Part shown: piece after piece, positions 50,063-59,258 of the stretch | How positions within the stretch are numbered: position 1 is the stretch's first letter | How the letters are laid out: each line of letters begins with the position of its first letter | DNA from: Amycolatopsis thailandensis | Lineage (GTDB): Bacteria; Actinomycetota; Actinomycetes; Mycobacteriales; Pseudonocardiaceae | Direction of reading: 5' to 3' | NCBI RefSeq assembly: GCF_002234405.1 | Contig: NZ_NMQT01000096.1 | Location: 1 to 64,000 of the forward strand | DNA: 64,000 nucleotides | Notes under the pieces: generated by a model | Told to the model about the DNA's origin: nothing | The model's input: only the letters and a program-made list of their open reading frames with translations | Databases searched by the model: none | Program-made: the position numbers and the translations under genes

Positions 50063-51115
50063 ATGAAACGCGCCCTCCGCACGGTCGTTGCGGCTGGCAC
50101 GGTGGCCGCCCTCGTCGCGGGCTGCTCGCTCTCCGGGAACACGGGGAACGACCCGCAGGCGCCGGCGACCGTCACCCTCGTGACCCACGACTCGTGGCTC
50201 GCCCCGCAGGAGGTCCTCGACGCGTTCGAGCGGCAGTCCGGGATCAAGATCTCCGTGCTCAAGCAGGGCGACGCGGGCGCGCTGACCAACAAACTGGTGC
50301 TGACCAAGGCGAACCCGATCGGGGACGTCGCGTACGGCGTCGACTCGACCTTCGCCTCCCGCGCGCTCACCGAAGGCGTTTTCGAGCAGTACACCAGCCC
50401 TGAGGCCGATCGTGGCCCGCAGCGCTACTCCATCGACCCCGGGCACCGGCTCTCCGCGGTCGACCTCGGCGACGTGTGCGTCAACATCGACAGCCGGTAC
50501 TTCGTGGACAAGGGGATCCCGGAGCCGAAGTCGTTCGCGGACCTGGCCGACGCCAAGTACAAGGACCTGATGGTCGCCGAAAGCCCCGCGACGTCGTCGC
50601 CGGGCCTGGCGTTCCTGCTCGGTACCGTCGCCCAGTTCGGCGAACAGGGCTGGCAGGCGTACTGGACGCAGTTGAAGGCCAACGGCCTCAAGACGGTCAG
50701 CGGCTGGGAAGAGGCCTACACCAAGGAATTCTCCGGTTCCTCGGGCAAGGGACCGCGTCCGATCGTCGTGTCCTACGCGTCCTCGCCCGCCGCCGAACTC
50801 GGCGACGACGGCAAACCGCGGACGAAGGCGCTGCTGGACACCTGTTACCGCCAGGTCGAGTACGCGGGCGTGCTCGCGGGCGGAAAGCAGGTCGAGAAGG
50901 CCCGCAAGGTCGTGGACTTCCTGCTTTCCCAGCAGTTCCAGGTGACCGTGGCGAGCAACATGTACGTGTACCCGGCCCGCCAGGGTGTCGAGCTCCCGCA
51001 GGGCTGGGCGCAGGCCGCGCCGCTGCCGCAGCAGCCGAAGACGCTCGAACCGGCCAAGATCCAGGCCGGGCGCGAGCAGTGGATCGCCCAGTGGCGCACG
51101 CTGGTGGAAGGTTAG
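50063..51115 (+). CDS. thiB: Thiamine-type ABC transporter substrate-binding lipoprotein
   Basis: A 350-residue lipoprotein: the signal ends in the lipobox VAGC (Cys21). The periplasmic-binding fold (VTLVTHDSWLAPQEVLDAFE, GDAGALTNKLVLTKANPIGD VAYGVDSTF) is that of the thiamine/iron ThiB-FbpA cluster, and the VTHDSW and GVDSTF motifs favour thiamine. AGGAGG precedes the ATG. First gene of a three-gene importer. No TPP riboswitch is visible in the 70-bp leader, which is unusual for thiamine uptake genes. Confidence 0.88.
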   Translation: MKRALRTVVAAGTVAALVAGCSLSGNTGNDPQAPATVTLVTHDSWLAPQEVLDAFERQSGIKISVLKQGDAGALTNKLVLTKANPIGDVAYGVDSTFASRALTEGVFEQYTSPEADRGPQRYSIDPGHRLSAVDLGDVCVNIDSRYFVDKGIPEPKSFADLADAKYKDLMVAESPATSSPGLAFLLGTVAQFGEQGWQAYWTQLKANGLKTVSGWEEAYTKEFSGSSGKGPRPIVVSYASSPAAELGDDGKPRTKALLDTCYRQVEYAGVLAGGKQVEKARKVVDFLLSQQFQVTVASNMYVYPARQGVELPQGWAQAAPLPQQPKTLEPAKIQAGREQWIAQWRTLVEG

Positions 51116-51222
51116 GACGTGCTTCGCGAACTGAAGGCGGCAGTTCGGGCGACGATACGCGCGCGCGTCGTTCTTCGGCCGGAGGCCTCGGATTTGCGGA
51201 GACGGGCCGCTGACACGGCCAG

Positions 51223-52914
51223 GTGAGTGAACAGCCGATGCCACGGCCCGGCTGTGGAAATCCGAGAGCGCGCCTTGAAAGGCGGCTGAACACCGGCGGG
51301 CTGACTCTTCGGGGGGCCGGGCTGGCCGCACTCGCCGTGCTGCCGCTCGGTTTCCTCGTGGTGTTCTTCGCCTGGCCGGTCGCGGCGATCATCGGCCGGG
51401 GCTTCGGTTCCGGTGGCGTCGGCGCGGCCATCGGTGACCCGCTGACCTGGGAACTCGCCGGCTTCACCGTGGCCAGTGCCGGGGTTTCGACGATCGTCGC
51501 GATCGTCGCGGGCCTGCCTGTCGCGTTCCTCCTCGCCCGCGTGAAGCTGCCGGGCGTCTCGCTGGTCCGGACGCTCGTGCTGGTGCCGTTCGTGCTGCCG
51601 ACCGTCGTGGTCGGCCTGGCGTTCCGCGCGCTCTGGCCCGACGGCGGACTGCTGCCCTTGGTACTGGCCAACGCCTTCTTCAACGTCGCCGTCGTCGCGC
51701 GCACGGTTTCCGGGTTGTGGAGCCATCTCGACCCGCGCACCGTGGACGCGGCGCGGGCGCTCGGCGCGTCACCGTGGCGTGCCTTCCGTTCGGTGACACT
51801 GCCCGCGCTGGCGCCCGCCATCGCGTCGTCCGCGGCGGTGGTGTTCCTGTTCTGCGCGACCAGTTTCGGGGTCGTGCTCATTCTCGGCGGAGCTCAGTAC
51901 CGCACCCTGGAGACCGAGATCTATCTGCGCACGGTCGAACTGCTCGACCTCTCCGGCGCGGCCGCGCTGTCCCTGGTGCAGTTCGCCGCCGTCGTCGCCG
52001 CGCTCGTCGCCGGGGCGCTGGCGAGACGGCGCCGGGAGAACGCGGTGCGGCTGCGTTCGGGGAGCGAGACCGCGCGGCGGCCCAGGGGCGGCGAGTGGTG
52101 GGCCGTCTCCGCCGGACTCGCGGTGATCGCGCTCCTGATGACGCCGATCGTGGCACTGCTTCTCGAGTCGGTCTCCACTTCGGACGGTTGGAGCCTCGCC
52201 GGGTACGAAGCGCTCGCGGGCCGGGGATCCCGTGGCGCGCTCCAGGTCTCGGGCTGGGACGCGGCGTCGATGTCGCTGCGGACGGCGTTCGACGCGACGA
52301 TGCTCGCGATGATCATCGGTGTGCTGGCCTCGGTCGTGCTGGTCGCGTTGCGCCGCACGCCGGGCAGGCTGGCGCGGGGCATGGGCGAGACGATGGACGC
52401 CGCGCTGATGCTCCCGCTGGGCGTGTCCGCGGTGACCGTCGGTTTCGGTTACCTCGTCACGCTCGACGCGCTGCCGGGCGACCTGCGGACGTCGCCGCTG
52501 CTGGTGCCGCTCGCGCAGGCACTGGTGATCATCCCGCTGATCGTGCGGATGGTGCTGCCGGTGCTGCGGTCGGTCGACGTCCGGCTGCGGCAGGCCGCGT
52601 CGACCCTCGGCGCGAGCCCCGGCCGGGTGTGGCGGGAGATCGATCTCCCGCTGACGGCGCGTTCACTGGTCGCGGCCGCCGGTTTCGGTTACGTGGTCGC
52701 GCTCGGCGAGTTCGGCGCGACGAGCTTCCTGGCCAGGCCGGACGCGCCGACGCTGCCGGTCGCCGTCGCGACGCTGATCTCGCGGCCGGGGGAGCTGAAC
52801 AACCAGATGGCCTACGCGGCCTGCGCGCTGCTCATGATCGTGACCGTGGTGGCGGTCGTGCTGATCGACCGGTTCGGCGCGGTCCGCGGGCAGAATTCGG
52901 TAGGGGAGTTCTAG
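51223..52914 (+). CDS. thiP: ABC importer permease, two-module ThiP type
   Basis: A 563-residue membrane protein with about twelve helices in two homologous halves, each with the inner-face EAA loop (AARALGASPWRAFRSVTLPA and AASTLGASPGRVWREIDLPL). This double-module plan is that of ThiP/FbpB permeases. GTG 51223 overlaps the stop of a possible 35-codon upstream frame; ATG 51238 is the alternative. It overlaps the ATPase start by one base. Imports the ligand delivered by the upstream lipoprotein. Confidence 0.9.
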   Translation: MSEQPMPRPGCGNPRARLERRLNTGGLTLRGAGLAALAVLPLGFLVVFFAWPVAAIIGRGFGSGGVGAAIGDPLTWELAGFTVASAGVSTIVAIVAGLPVAFLLARVKLPGVSLVRTLVLVPFVLPTVVVGLAFRALWPDGGLLPLVLANAFFNVAVVARTVSGLWSHLDPRTVDAARALGASPWRAFRSVTLPALAPAIASSAAVVFLFCATSFGVVLILGGAQYRTLETEIYLRTVELLDLSGAAALSLVQFAAVVAALVAGALARRRRENAVRLRSGSETARRPRGGEWWAVSAGLAVIALLMTPIVALLLESVSTSDGWSLAGYEALAGRGSRGALQVSGWDAASMSLRTAFDATMLAMIIGVLASVVLVALRRTPGRLARGMGETMDAALMLPLGVSAVTVGFGYLVTLDALPGDLRTSPLLVPLAQALVIIPLIVRMVLPVLRSVDVRLRQAASTLGASPGRVWREIDLPLTARSLVAAAGFGYVVALGEFGATSFLARPDAPTLPVAVATLISRPGELNNQMAYAACALLMIVTVVAVVLIDRFGAVRGQNSVGEF

Positions 52915-53930
52915 TGTCGCTGTCGGTACGGGATCTGACCGTCCACTATGGATCCTTCGCGGCCGTGAAGGACGCCAGGCTGGACATCGCCGACGGCGAG
53001 GTGCTGGCGCTGCTGGGCCCGTCCGGTTCGGGGAAGTCGACGCTGCTGCGGGCGATCACCGGGCTGGAGCCGCTGACCTCGGGTGCCGTGCGGTGGGACG
53101 GCGAGGACCTCTCCGGGGTCCCGGTGCACCGTCGGGGATTCGGCCTGGTCTTCCAGGACGGGCAGCTGTTCCCGCACAAGGACGTCGCCTCGAACATCGC
53201 GTTCGGCCTGCGGATGCACGACGTCCCTCGCGCCGAGCACGCCGAGCGGGTCCGGGCGCTGCTGGAGCTGGTCGGGCTGAGCGGTTACGAGAGGCGGCGG
53301 GTGACCGAGCTGTCCGGCGGTCAGGCGCAGCGGGTGGCGCTGGCCCGCGCGCTGGCGCCGGAACCGCGGTTGCTGCTGCTGGACGAACCACTGTCCGGTT
53401 TGGACGCCGGACTGCGGGAACAGCTGGCGATCGACCTCGCGGCGTTGTTGCGGCGCAGCAAGATCACCGCGCTGCTGGTCACACACGATCAGGAAGAGGC
53501 GTTCACGCTCGCCGACCGGGTCGCCGTGCTCGACGATGGCGAGATCCGGCAGGAGGGCGCGGTGCGCCGGGTCTGGCGGCAGCCGGTGGACGAGGACGTG
53601 GCGCGGTTCCTCGGCGTGACCACGTTCGTCGACGGCGAGGCGTCCGGCGGAGTGGTGCGGACACCGCTCGGCGAGGTCACGCTGCCCGACGTCGAAGACG
53701 GCGCGGTGCGGCTGGGGCTGCGGCCGCACGGTCTGCGGGTTTCGCCGGAAGGGGTCGAGGGCGAGGTGACCGCCGTGGTGCACCGGCGGGAACACGTCCG
53801 GCTGGTGGTCGCGCCCGGCGGCGATCTGTCCACTGTGGACGCGGTCGCGCCGGTGACGGCCGATCTGCGCCCGGGGGACATCGTCCGGCTCTCTCTCGAT
53901 CCGGACGGCGTCGCCCGACTCCGCGATTAG
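52914..53930 (+). CDS. thiQ: ABC importer ATP-binding protein
   Basis: A 338-residue ATPase. Walker A LLGPSGSGKSTLLRAITGLE, signature ELSGGQAQRVALARALAPEP, Walker B LLLLDEPLSGLD and the switch His in LLVTHDQEEA. The C-terminal 100 residues form a TOBE-like regulatory domain (VRLGLRPHGLRVSPEGVEGE). GGGGAG precedes the GTG at 52914, which overlaps the permease stop. Completes the thiamine/iron-type importer. Confidence 0.92.
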   Translation: MSLSVRDLTVHYGSFAAVKDARLDIADGEVLALLGPSGSGKSTLLRAITGLEPLTSGAVRWDGEDLSGVPVHRRGFGLVFQDGQLFPHKDVASNIAFGLRMHDVPRAEHAERVRALLELVGLSGYERRRVTELSGGQAQRVALARALAPEPRLLLLDEPLSGLDAGLREQLAIDLAALLRRSKITALLVTHDQEEAFTLADRVAVLDDGEIRQEGAVRRVWRQPVDEDVARFLGVTTFVDGEASGGVVRTPLGEVTLPDVEDGAVRLGLRPHGLRVSPEGVEGEVTAVVHRREHVRLVVAPGGDLSTVDAVAPVTADLRPGDIVRLSLDPDGVARLRD

Positions 53931-53978
53931 TCCTCTGAATGCGGTACTTGCGTCACGCAACTACCGCATTCAGAGGAC
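53930..53978. repeat. Long inverted repeat, family B copy 2
   Basis: GTCCTCTGAATGCGGTA (53930-53946) and its exact complement (53962-53978) flank a loop that pairs again as TTGCGT-C-ACGCAA. Core GTCCTCTG-ATGCGGT is shared with 17804-17857. It lies between convergent transport genes; a terminator role fits. Confidence 0.85.
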
Positions 53979-53991
53979 GAAACGCGCGGAG

Positions 53992-54870
53992 TCAGCCGTC
54001 CCGGGTGGTCAGGCGCGAGTAGGCGATCGAAAGCCCGATGACGATGTAGCAGGCGGCCCGCAGCGCGCCTTCGCCGAGCAGTGTCGTATCGAGCGGATCC
54101 ATCAGTACCGCGGCCGGCGCCTGTGCCCAGTCCTTGTTGAGCAGGAAGGGATGCAGCCACGAGACCGCGTCCAGGAAACCGAGGATGGTGAACACGATCG
54201 TCCCGGCCAGCACCGAGGCGACCACCAGCATCGGATGCTCGGTGAACGACGAGATCGCGAGCGCGACGGCGCCGACAGCCCACAGCTGCAGCGTGATCCA
54301 CAGTGCCACGACCAGGAGCCTGCCCAGCGCGTCCCACACGCTCAGGGTCGAACCGGTCAGGGTGAACATGGAGTCGGTGCCGCTGATGATCAGCCCCGTG
54401 ACGAACCCGGTGAACGTCATCGCCAGTACCGCGAGCACCGAAACCGTCGCGACGCCGAACGCCTTGATCGCGAGCAGCCTGCCCCGCCCGACCGGCGCGA
54501 TCAGCCAGCCCCGCAAGGTGCCGTGTGCCGCCTCGCCGGCGATCGCGTCCGCCCCGGCCATCGCCGAAGCGAGCGGCAGGAGCAGCGCCAGCGTCATGGT
54601 CAGGGCAGCGACCGGCAGGATGAAGCCGTTGTTCATCGCGGACGCGAGCAGCGCGCCGTCCCCGCCGCCGCCACCGCCGTTCGCCTCGGCCGGGTCGACC
54701 AGCGTCAGCGCGACCCCGATCACGATCGGGATCAGCGCGAGCAGGCCCAGCACGGCCAGCGTGCGGGGCCGCCGGAAGATCCAGCGCAGTTCGGCGCGAT
54801 ACAAGCGGAGCAGGCCGACGCTGTCCCGGCCGGTCCGTGCCGCGGGTGCCGCGGCCAGAGCGTGGGTCAC
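53992..54870 (-). CDS. ABC-2 type exporter permease
   Basis: A 292-residue membrane protein with six helices. RLYRAELRWIFRRPRTLAVL leads into helix 1. A Gly-rich loop (ANGGGGGGDG) follows. AIAGEAAHGTLRGWLIAPVG RGRLLAIKAF is the coupling-helix region of ABC-2 permeases. GTG 54870 overlaps the ATPase stop by 4 bp. With the upstream ATPase and RseB-like protein it forms an operon divergent from a two-component system, as in envelope-stress or peptide-antibiotic export modules. Confidence 0.88.
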   Translation of the reverse strand: MTHALAAAPAARTGRDSVGLLRLYRAELRWIFRRPRTLAVLGLLALIPIVIGVALTLVDPAEANGGGGGGDGALLASAMNNGFILPVAALTMTLALLLPLASAMAGADAIAGEAAHGTLRGWLIAPVGRGRLLAIKAFGVATVSVLAVLAMTFTGFVTGLIISGTDSMFTLTGSTLSVWDALGRLLVVALWITLQLWAVGAVALAISSFTEHPMLVVASVLAGTIVFTILGFLDAVSWLHPFLLNKDWAQAPAAVLMDPLDTTLLGEGALRAACYIVIGLSIAYSRLTTRDG

Positions 54871-55862
54871 GACTCCCCCTCACCGTCTACAGTGGACTCC
54901 GGCTGGGTCAGCCGGGCGAACAGGTCTTCCAGCCCGGTCCGGGCCCGTGCCGCCTCGTGCACGGCCACCCCGGCCGTCACCAGATGACGCAGCACGTCGG
55001 GTGCTTCGGCGGCGGTGAGGTCCACGCGGACGCCGTCCGGTGTGAGCCTGCTGCCGATCCTGTTCTCCCGCAACGTTTCCACCGCGAGTTCGGCGTCCGG
55101 CGTCCGCACCAGCAGCGCCGCGTTCCCCGACTCCAGCAGTTCCGTGAGCTCGCCCTGGGCGATCACGTTCCCCGACTGGAGCACCGCGACGTGCGTGCAG
55201 GTCGCCTCGACCTCGGCCAGCAGATGCGACGACACCAGCACGGTGACGCCGTCGGCGTGCAGTTCGGCGATGATCCGGCGGATCTCCCTGGTGCCGGAAG
55301 GGTCGAGGCCGTTGGTCGGCTCGTCGAGCACGATCATCCGCCGCGGCACGAGCAGCGCGCTCGCCAGCCCCATCCGCTGCTTCATGCCCAGCGAATACCC
55401 CTTGTAGCGCCGGGTCGCGGCGTCGGTCAGGCCGACGCGCTCAAGCGCCGCGTCGACCGCTCCCGGGATCCCGGCCGAGGCCAGCCTCGGTTCGGCCGCG
55501 GCCACGCGCAGCAGGTTCTCCCGCCCGGAAAGAAAAGGGTGGAAGCCCGGCCCTTCGACCAGCGCGCCGACGTCGGGCAGCGCGTGCGCCGACTCGTCGG
55601 GCATCCGCTTGCCGAAGAGTTCGACCTCGCCCTCGGTGGGACGCACGAGTCCGAGCAGCATCCGGATGGTCGTGGTCTTGCCCGAACCGTTGGGGCCGAG
55701 CATCCCCAGCACGGCGCCTTCGGGAACGTCGAGGTCGACGTGGTCCACGGCCACCGTGCGGCCGTAGACCTTGCGCAGGCCCCTGGTGCGGGCCGCCATG
55801 GGTACCGCCGGAGCGGACGCCTCCTGAGAGGCGTCCGTCCCGGCTTCGAAAGTGGTGGTCAC
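54867..55862 (-). CDS. ABC exporter ATP-binding protein
   Basis: A 331-residue ATPase of the drug/lantibiotic exporter type. Walker A LGPNGSGKTTTIRMLLGL, signature YSLGMKQRMGLASALL, Walker B MIVLDEPTNGLDP, switch SSHLL. A C-terminal extension of about 90 residues (LLVRTPDAELAVETLRENRI) resembles the DUF4162-type tail. It overlaps the upstream gene by 4 bp and the permease by 4 bp, so all three are made together. Substrate unknown. Confidence 0.92.
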   Translation of the reverse strand: MTTTFEAGTDASQEASAPAVPMAARTRGLRKVYGRTVAVDHVDLDVPEGAVLGMLGPNGSGKTTTIRMLLGLVRPTEGEVELFGKRMPDESAHALPDVGALVEGPGFHPFLSGRENLLRVAAAEPRLASAGIPGAVDAALERVGLTDAATRRYKGYSLGMKQRMGLASALLVPRRMIVLDEPTNGLDPSGTREIRRIIAELHADGVTVLVSSHLLAEVEATCTHVAVLQSGNVIAQGELTELLESGNAALLVRTPDAELAVETLRENRIGSRLTPDGVRVDLTAAEAPDVLRHLVTAGVAVHEAARARTGLEDLFARLTQPESTVDGEGES

Positions 55863-56950
55863 TTCGCGGCCAATGCCTCGAAGAGGACCTGCTCCGGCAC
55901 CGCGCCGAGGGCGTAGCGGCCGTCGTCGGTCAGCACGCCGCTGCCGACCTTGGTGGTCACCAGCCAGCCGCTGCCCCAGGCACCGCTGACCGGCTTGGCG
56001 AACCGCGAAAGCAGCGCCTTCGGGTCGACCTGACGGCCTTCCTCGTCCTTCGCGCTACCGGCCTTGGCCAGCGCGTCGGCCGGGATCTTGCCGGTGATCG
56101 CGGTGTCCCAGCCGTCGCCGACGACCTTGACGTCGGACTTCGCCTGCTCGGCGAGTTCACGGTTCTTCGGGTCGACCTCGGCGGTCTTCTCGGTCACCTT
56201 CGCGCCCTTCGGCGGGGTGAACTCGAAGTTCGACGCGGGCTGGTTCGCGAAGTTGATCTCGCTGAAGGAGACCTCGAGCGCCGGGGAGGCGGTGCCGTTG
56301 GCCAGCACCGTCAGCCGCAGCGGCATCCGGGTCTGCTCGTCGATCGCGACGCGGATCTCGCGCAGCAGCGTCCGCTCGGTCGGCTTCGGGGTCAGCACCA
56401 GCTCGTACGCCGAACGGTTCGCCACCGAGGACGTCCCGTCGACGGCGATCGTGCTGCTCTCGCGCACCTTGCCGAGCAGTTCCGAGGCGACCGTGGCCGG
56501 GTCGACGGCCTGGCCCTCCACCTTGTTCTGGTGCTCCTTGGCCAGTTCGTCCGGGATGGTGACCTTGGTCGCGGAGTTGTCCTTGGAGTTGTACTCCCAG
56601 ACGGTCTGCCCGTTCCGGACGATGGTCTGCTGGCTGGAGCCCTCGGTGAGCGACACCTTGCTCTTGCCCGCGCCGTCGGTCGAGATCTGCGCCGAGTCGA
56701 TGCTCAGCGCGGACGCGCCGGGCAGCGTGCTGCCGATCTGCGGCAGGCCGAGGTCGTTGTCGACCTTGACCTTCCCGTCGAACGCCGACGGCTTCGCGTT
56801 GAGCGTCGACTGCACTAGCTCTTCGGCGCTGACCTGCGGCAAGACGGGCGCGTCGCCCGCGGTGGCCGGCATCGCGACGACGGCGAGCCCGCCGACGCCC
56901 AGAGCCGTCCCCACCACCGCCGCGGTGATGGCCTTCCTCTTCGGATCCAT
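55859..56950 (-). CDS. Exported LolA/RseB-like protein (DUF2092-type)
   Basis: A 363-residue protein with an N-terminal signal or anchor helix (AITAAVVGTALGVGGLAVVA MPATA). The rest fits the LolA/RseB open beta-barrel: VSAEELVQSTLNAKPSAFDG, TIVRNGQTVWEYNSKDNSAT, ELVLTPKPTERTLLREIRVA, FANQPASNFEFTPPKGAKV. In actinomycetes such proteins sense or carry lipidic ligands and often sit with ABC exporters. ATG 56950 with GGGAGAGA upstream; first gene of the operon, divergent from the response regulator gene. Confidence 0.8.
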   Translation of the reverse strand: MDPKRKAITAAVVGTALGVGGLAVVAMPATAGDAPVLPQVSAEELVQSTLNAKPSAFDGKVKVDNDLGLPQIGSTLPGASALSIDSAQISTDGAGKSKVSLTEGSSQQTIVRNGQTVWEYNSKDNSATKVTIPDELAKEHQNKVEGQAVDPATVASELLGKVRESSTIAVDGTSSVANRSAYELVLTPKPTERTLLREIRVAIDEQTRMPLRLTVLANGTASPALEVSFSEINFANQPASNFEFTPPKGAKVTEKTAEVDPKNRELAEQAKSDVKVVGDGWDTAITGKIPADALAKAGSAKDEEGRQVDPKALLSRFAKPVSGAWGSGWLVTTKVGSGVLTDDGRYALGAVPEQVLFEALAAK

Positions 56951-57017
56951 GCTGTCTCTCCCTGTTTCCCCGAACCCCAGTGTGCTCGGGTCTTGGCGAC
57001 AACGCTTCCCCGGAAAC

Positions 57018-57066
57018 GCTGAGATACCACTCAGACTCCGCCGTCGGAGCTGAGATGGCGCTGAGA
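57018..57066. promoter_or_regulatory. Candidate response-regulator boxes
   Basis: GCTGAGA occurs at 57018-57024, 57049-57055 and 57060-57066; the last two are 11 bp apart, the spacing typical of OmpR/PhoB tandem sites. CTCAG at 57030 gives an inverted partner. They lie in the 144-bp divergent region between the LolA/RseB-like gene and the response regulator gene, so could serve both. Confidence 0.5.
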
Positions 57067-57094
57067 GCTCGGGCGTGAGCTGGTGAAAGCGTGA

Positions 57095-57823
57095 ATGATG
57101 AAGGACGTGAAACCTCGAGTACTGGTGGTCGACGACGAGCCCGGCGTCCGGAAGGCGTTGCAGCGGGGGCTGCGCGCCGAGGACATGGACGTGGTCACGG
57201 CGGCCGACGGGCCCAGCGGCCTGCGGCTCGCGCAGACGGGCTCGTTCGACGTCGTCCTGCTCGACATCATGCTCCCGGGTCTTTCCGGCTACCGCGTGCT
57301 CGAACGACTGCGCGCGTTCGGCGTCACCACGCCGGTGCTGATGATTTCGGCGAAGGACGGCGAGGTCGACCAGGCCGACGGTCTCGACCTCGGCGCCGAC
57401 GGCTACCTCGTGAAGCCGTTCTCGTTCGTCGTCCTGGTCGCGCAGGTGCGCGCGGTGCTGCGGCGGGCGTCGCCGGACGCGATTCGCGGACCGCTGCGGA
57501 TCGGCGCGCTCGAAGTCGACCGGAGCCTGCGGCAGGTCCGCTACGACGGCGTCGACGTGGCGTTCAGCCCCCGCGAGTTCGCGCTGCTGGAGGTGCTGGC
57601 AGGCCGGGCGGGCACGGTGGTCACCAAGGACGAGCTGCTGCGCGCCGTCTGGGGTGACGAACAGGCCGCGACCCGCAACGTCGTCGAGGTCTACGTCGGT
57701 TACGTGCGGCGCAAACTCGACGCGGTCGGCGCGGGCGCGCTGGTCCGGACCGTGCGCGGGCACGGCTACCTGGCTTCCGACCCGCAGCTCGACGAAGTGA
57801 TCGCCCCGGCGGGACAGGGGTGA
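57095..57823 (+). CDS. OmpR/PhoB-family response regulator
   Basis: A 242-residue regulator. Receiver domain with VLVVDDEPGVRKAL, phospho-acceptor Asp57 in VVLLDIMLPG and Lys in YLVKPFS. The C-terminal winged helix has VAFSPREFALLEVLAGRAGT then TRNVVEVYVGYVRRKLDAVG and RTVRGHGYL. ATG 57095 or 57098. It overlaps the kinase start by 4 bp. Likely controls the divergent ABC/LolA-like operon via the GCTGAGA boxes. Confidence 0.93.
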   Translation: MMKDVKPRVLVVDDEPGVRKALQRGLRAEDMDVVTAADGPSGLRLAQTGSFDVVLLDIMLPGLSGYRVLERLRAFGVTTPVLMISAKDGEVDQADGLDLGADGYLVKPFSFVVLVAQVRAVLRRASPDAIRGPLRIGALEVDRSLRQVRYDGVDVAFSPREFALLEVLAGRAGTVVTKDELLRAVWGDEQAATRNVVEVYVGYVRRKLDAVGAGALVRTVRGHGYLASDPQLDEVIAPAGQG

Positions 57824-59157
57824 TCGGCTCACCGTCTTGGTGGCGCCGCCGCTCGCTCCAGGTCCGGATCACCCTCCTCACGGCCGCGGTCACGCTCGGC
57901 TTCCTGCTCGGGCTCGCGGCGGTCGCCGGGGACAACCTCCAGCCGCTGCTCATCGGCTCGGTCGACGAGGAACTGAGCGCTCAGCTGGAGATCGCGAAGG
58001 CCGACGTCGCCGCCGGACTGCCGCCGACGGCCTCGGCGGTCACCGTCCGCGTCCTCGACACCGGCGGCGGCCCGGTGGACGGCCTGCCCGCCGCGAGCCT
58101 CGGCCCTGCAGACGTCCGCGCGCTGAAGGCGGGCGAGCCGATCACGACCGGCGGCGAGCACAGCTGGCGCTGGGTGGGCACCGTGATCACCGCGCCCGAC
58201 GGGCAGCAACGGCTCGTCGCCGCCGGCGCCGGGCTGGTCGGTTTCGCCACCGCCGTGCATTCCGGTGGGCTGTGGCTGTTCGTGGTCGCGTCGGTCGGCG
58301 CGGTGGGCGCCGGGATCGCGACGTGGCTGCTGGTGCGGTTCGCGCTGCGGCCGGTGGCGCGGATGCGCGGGTCGGTCCGGGCGCTCCCGCCCGGCGCGCG
58401 GCTGCCGCTGCCGGATTCTCACGACGAACTCCGCGCGCTGGCCGAGGAGTTCAACGCCCTGCTGGCCCGGCAGGAGGAGGGCGCGGACCGGCTGCGACGG
58501 TTCACCGGCGACGCCGCGCACGAGCTCCGCTCGCCGGTCGCGTCGATCCGCGTGCAGGCCGAGGTCGCCGTCACCAACCCCGATCCCGAGCTCTCCCAGG
58601 AGACCCTCTCCGACATCCTGGAGGAGTCGGAACGGCTTTCCGCGCTGCTCGACGGGCTGCTGGCGCTGGCAAGGTCGGACGCGGGGGAGGTCCCGCCCGC
58701 CGAACCGGTCGAGCTGGTGAGCGAGGTGCGGGCCGCGGTCGCGCGGATGCCCGCCGACGCGCCGGACGTCCGGGTGACGGGCACCGTCGGGACGGCGTGG
58801 GCGCTGGCGACGCACGCCGAGGTCGAACTGGTGCTGAGCAACCTGCTGCGCAACGCCTGCCGGTACGCCCAAGGCGAGATCGTGGTGTCGGTGCTGGCGT
58901 CGCGGTCTTCGGTGCGGGTGGTGGTCGACGACGACGGACCGGGCATCGCCCCGGAACACCGGGACCGGGTCTTCGACCGGTTCTACCGCGTTTCCGATTC
59001 GCGGGCGCGGTCCTCCGGCGGCACCGGGCTGGGACTGGCGATGGTCGCGGAGGCCGTCCGGCGGCGCGGGGGCAGGGTCCGGGTCGGTGAGTCACCCGAT
59101 GGCGGGGCGCGCTTCCAGATCGTCTGGCAGGCCGCGCGGCCCGGCGCTTCGGCGTGA
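57820..59157 (+). CDS. Two-component sensor histidine kinase
   Basis: A 445-residue kinase. Two membrane helices (about 17-38 and 148-172) bracket an extracytoplasmic domain of about 110 residues. HAMP, then H-box DAAHELRSPVASIR (His234), N-box LVLSNLLRNACRYA, G-boxes VVDDDGPGIAP and SSGGTGLGLAMV. Cognate of the upstream regulator by 4-bp overlap. The signal may be envelope damage or a peptide exported by the divergent ABC system (inference). Confidence 0.93.
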   Translation: MIGSPSWWRRRSLQVRITLLTAAVTLGFLLGLAAVAGDNLQPLLIGSVDEELSAQLEIAKADVAAGLPPTASAVTVRVLDTGGGPVDGLPAASLGPADVRALKAGEPITTGGEHSWRWVGTVITAPDGQQRLVAAGAGLVGFATAVHSGGLWLFVVASVGAVGAGIATWLLVRFALRPVARMRGSVRALPPGARLPLPDSHDELRALAEEFNALLARQEEGADRLRRFTGDAAHELRSPVASIRVQAEVAVTNPDPELSQETLSDILEESERLSALLDGLLALARSDAGEVPPAEPVELVSEVRAAVARMPADAPDVRVTGTVGTAWALATHAEVELVLSNLLRNACRYAQGEIVVSVLASRSSVRVVVDDDGPGIAPEHRDRVFDRFYRVSDSRARSSGGTGLGLAMVAEAVRRRGGRVRVGESPDGGARFQIVWQAARPGASA

Positions 59158-59244
59158 TTCGCGTGCTTGAAGGCGGAACTCGCGTGCTTGGAGGCGGAAC
59201 ACCCTGATCCGGCTTCAAGCACGCGTGATCCGGGTTCGGGCACG
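59158..59244. repeat. Inverted array of 21-bp units, family E
   Basis: Two direct units (TCGCGTGCTTGAAGGCGGAA and a variant, 21-bp period) are followed after 5 bp by two inverted units (GATCCGGCTTCAAGCACGCG and a variant). Same symmetric multi-unit plan as the two family D arrays but a different core. Starts right after the kinase stop codon. Confidence 0.75.
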
Positions 59245-59258
59245 TTCGGTCGTAGGGT

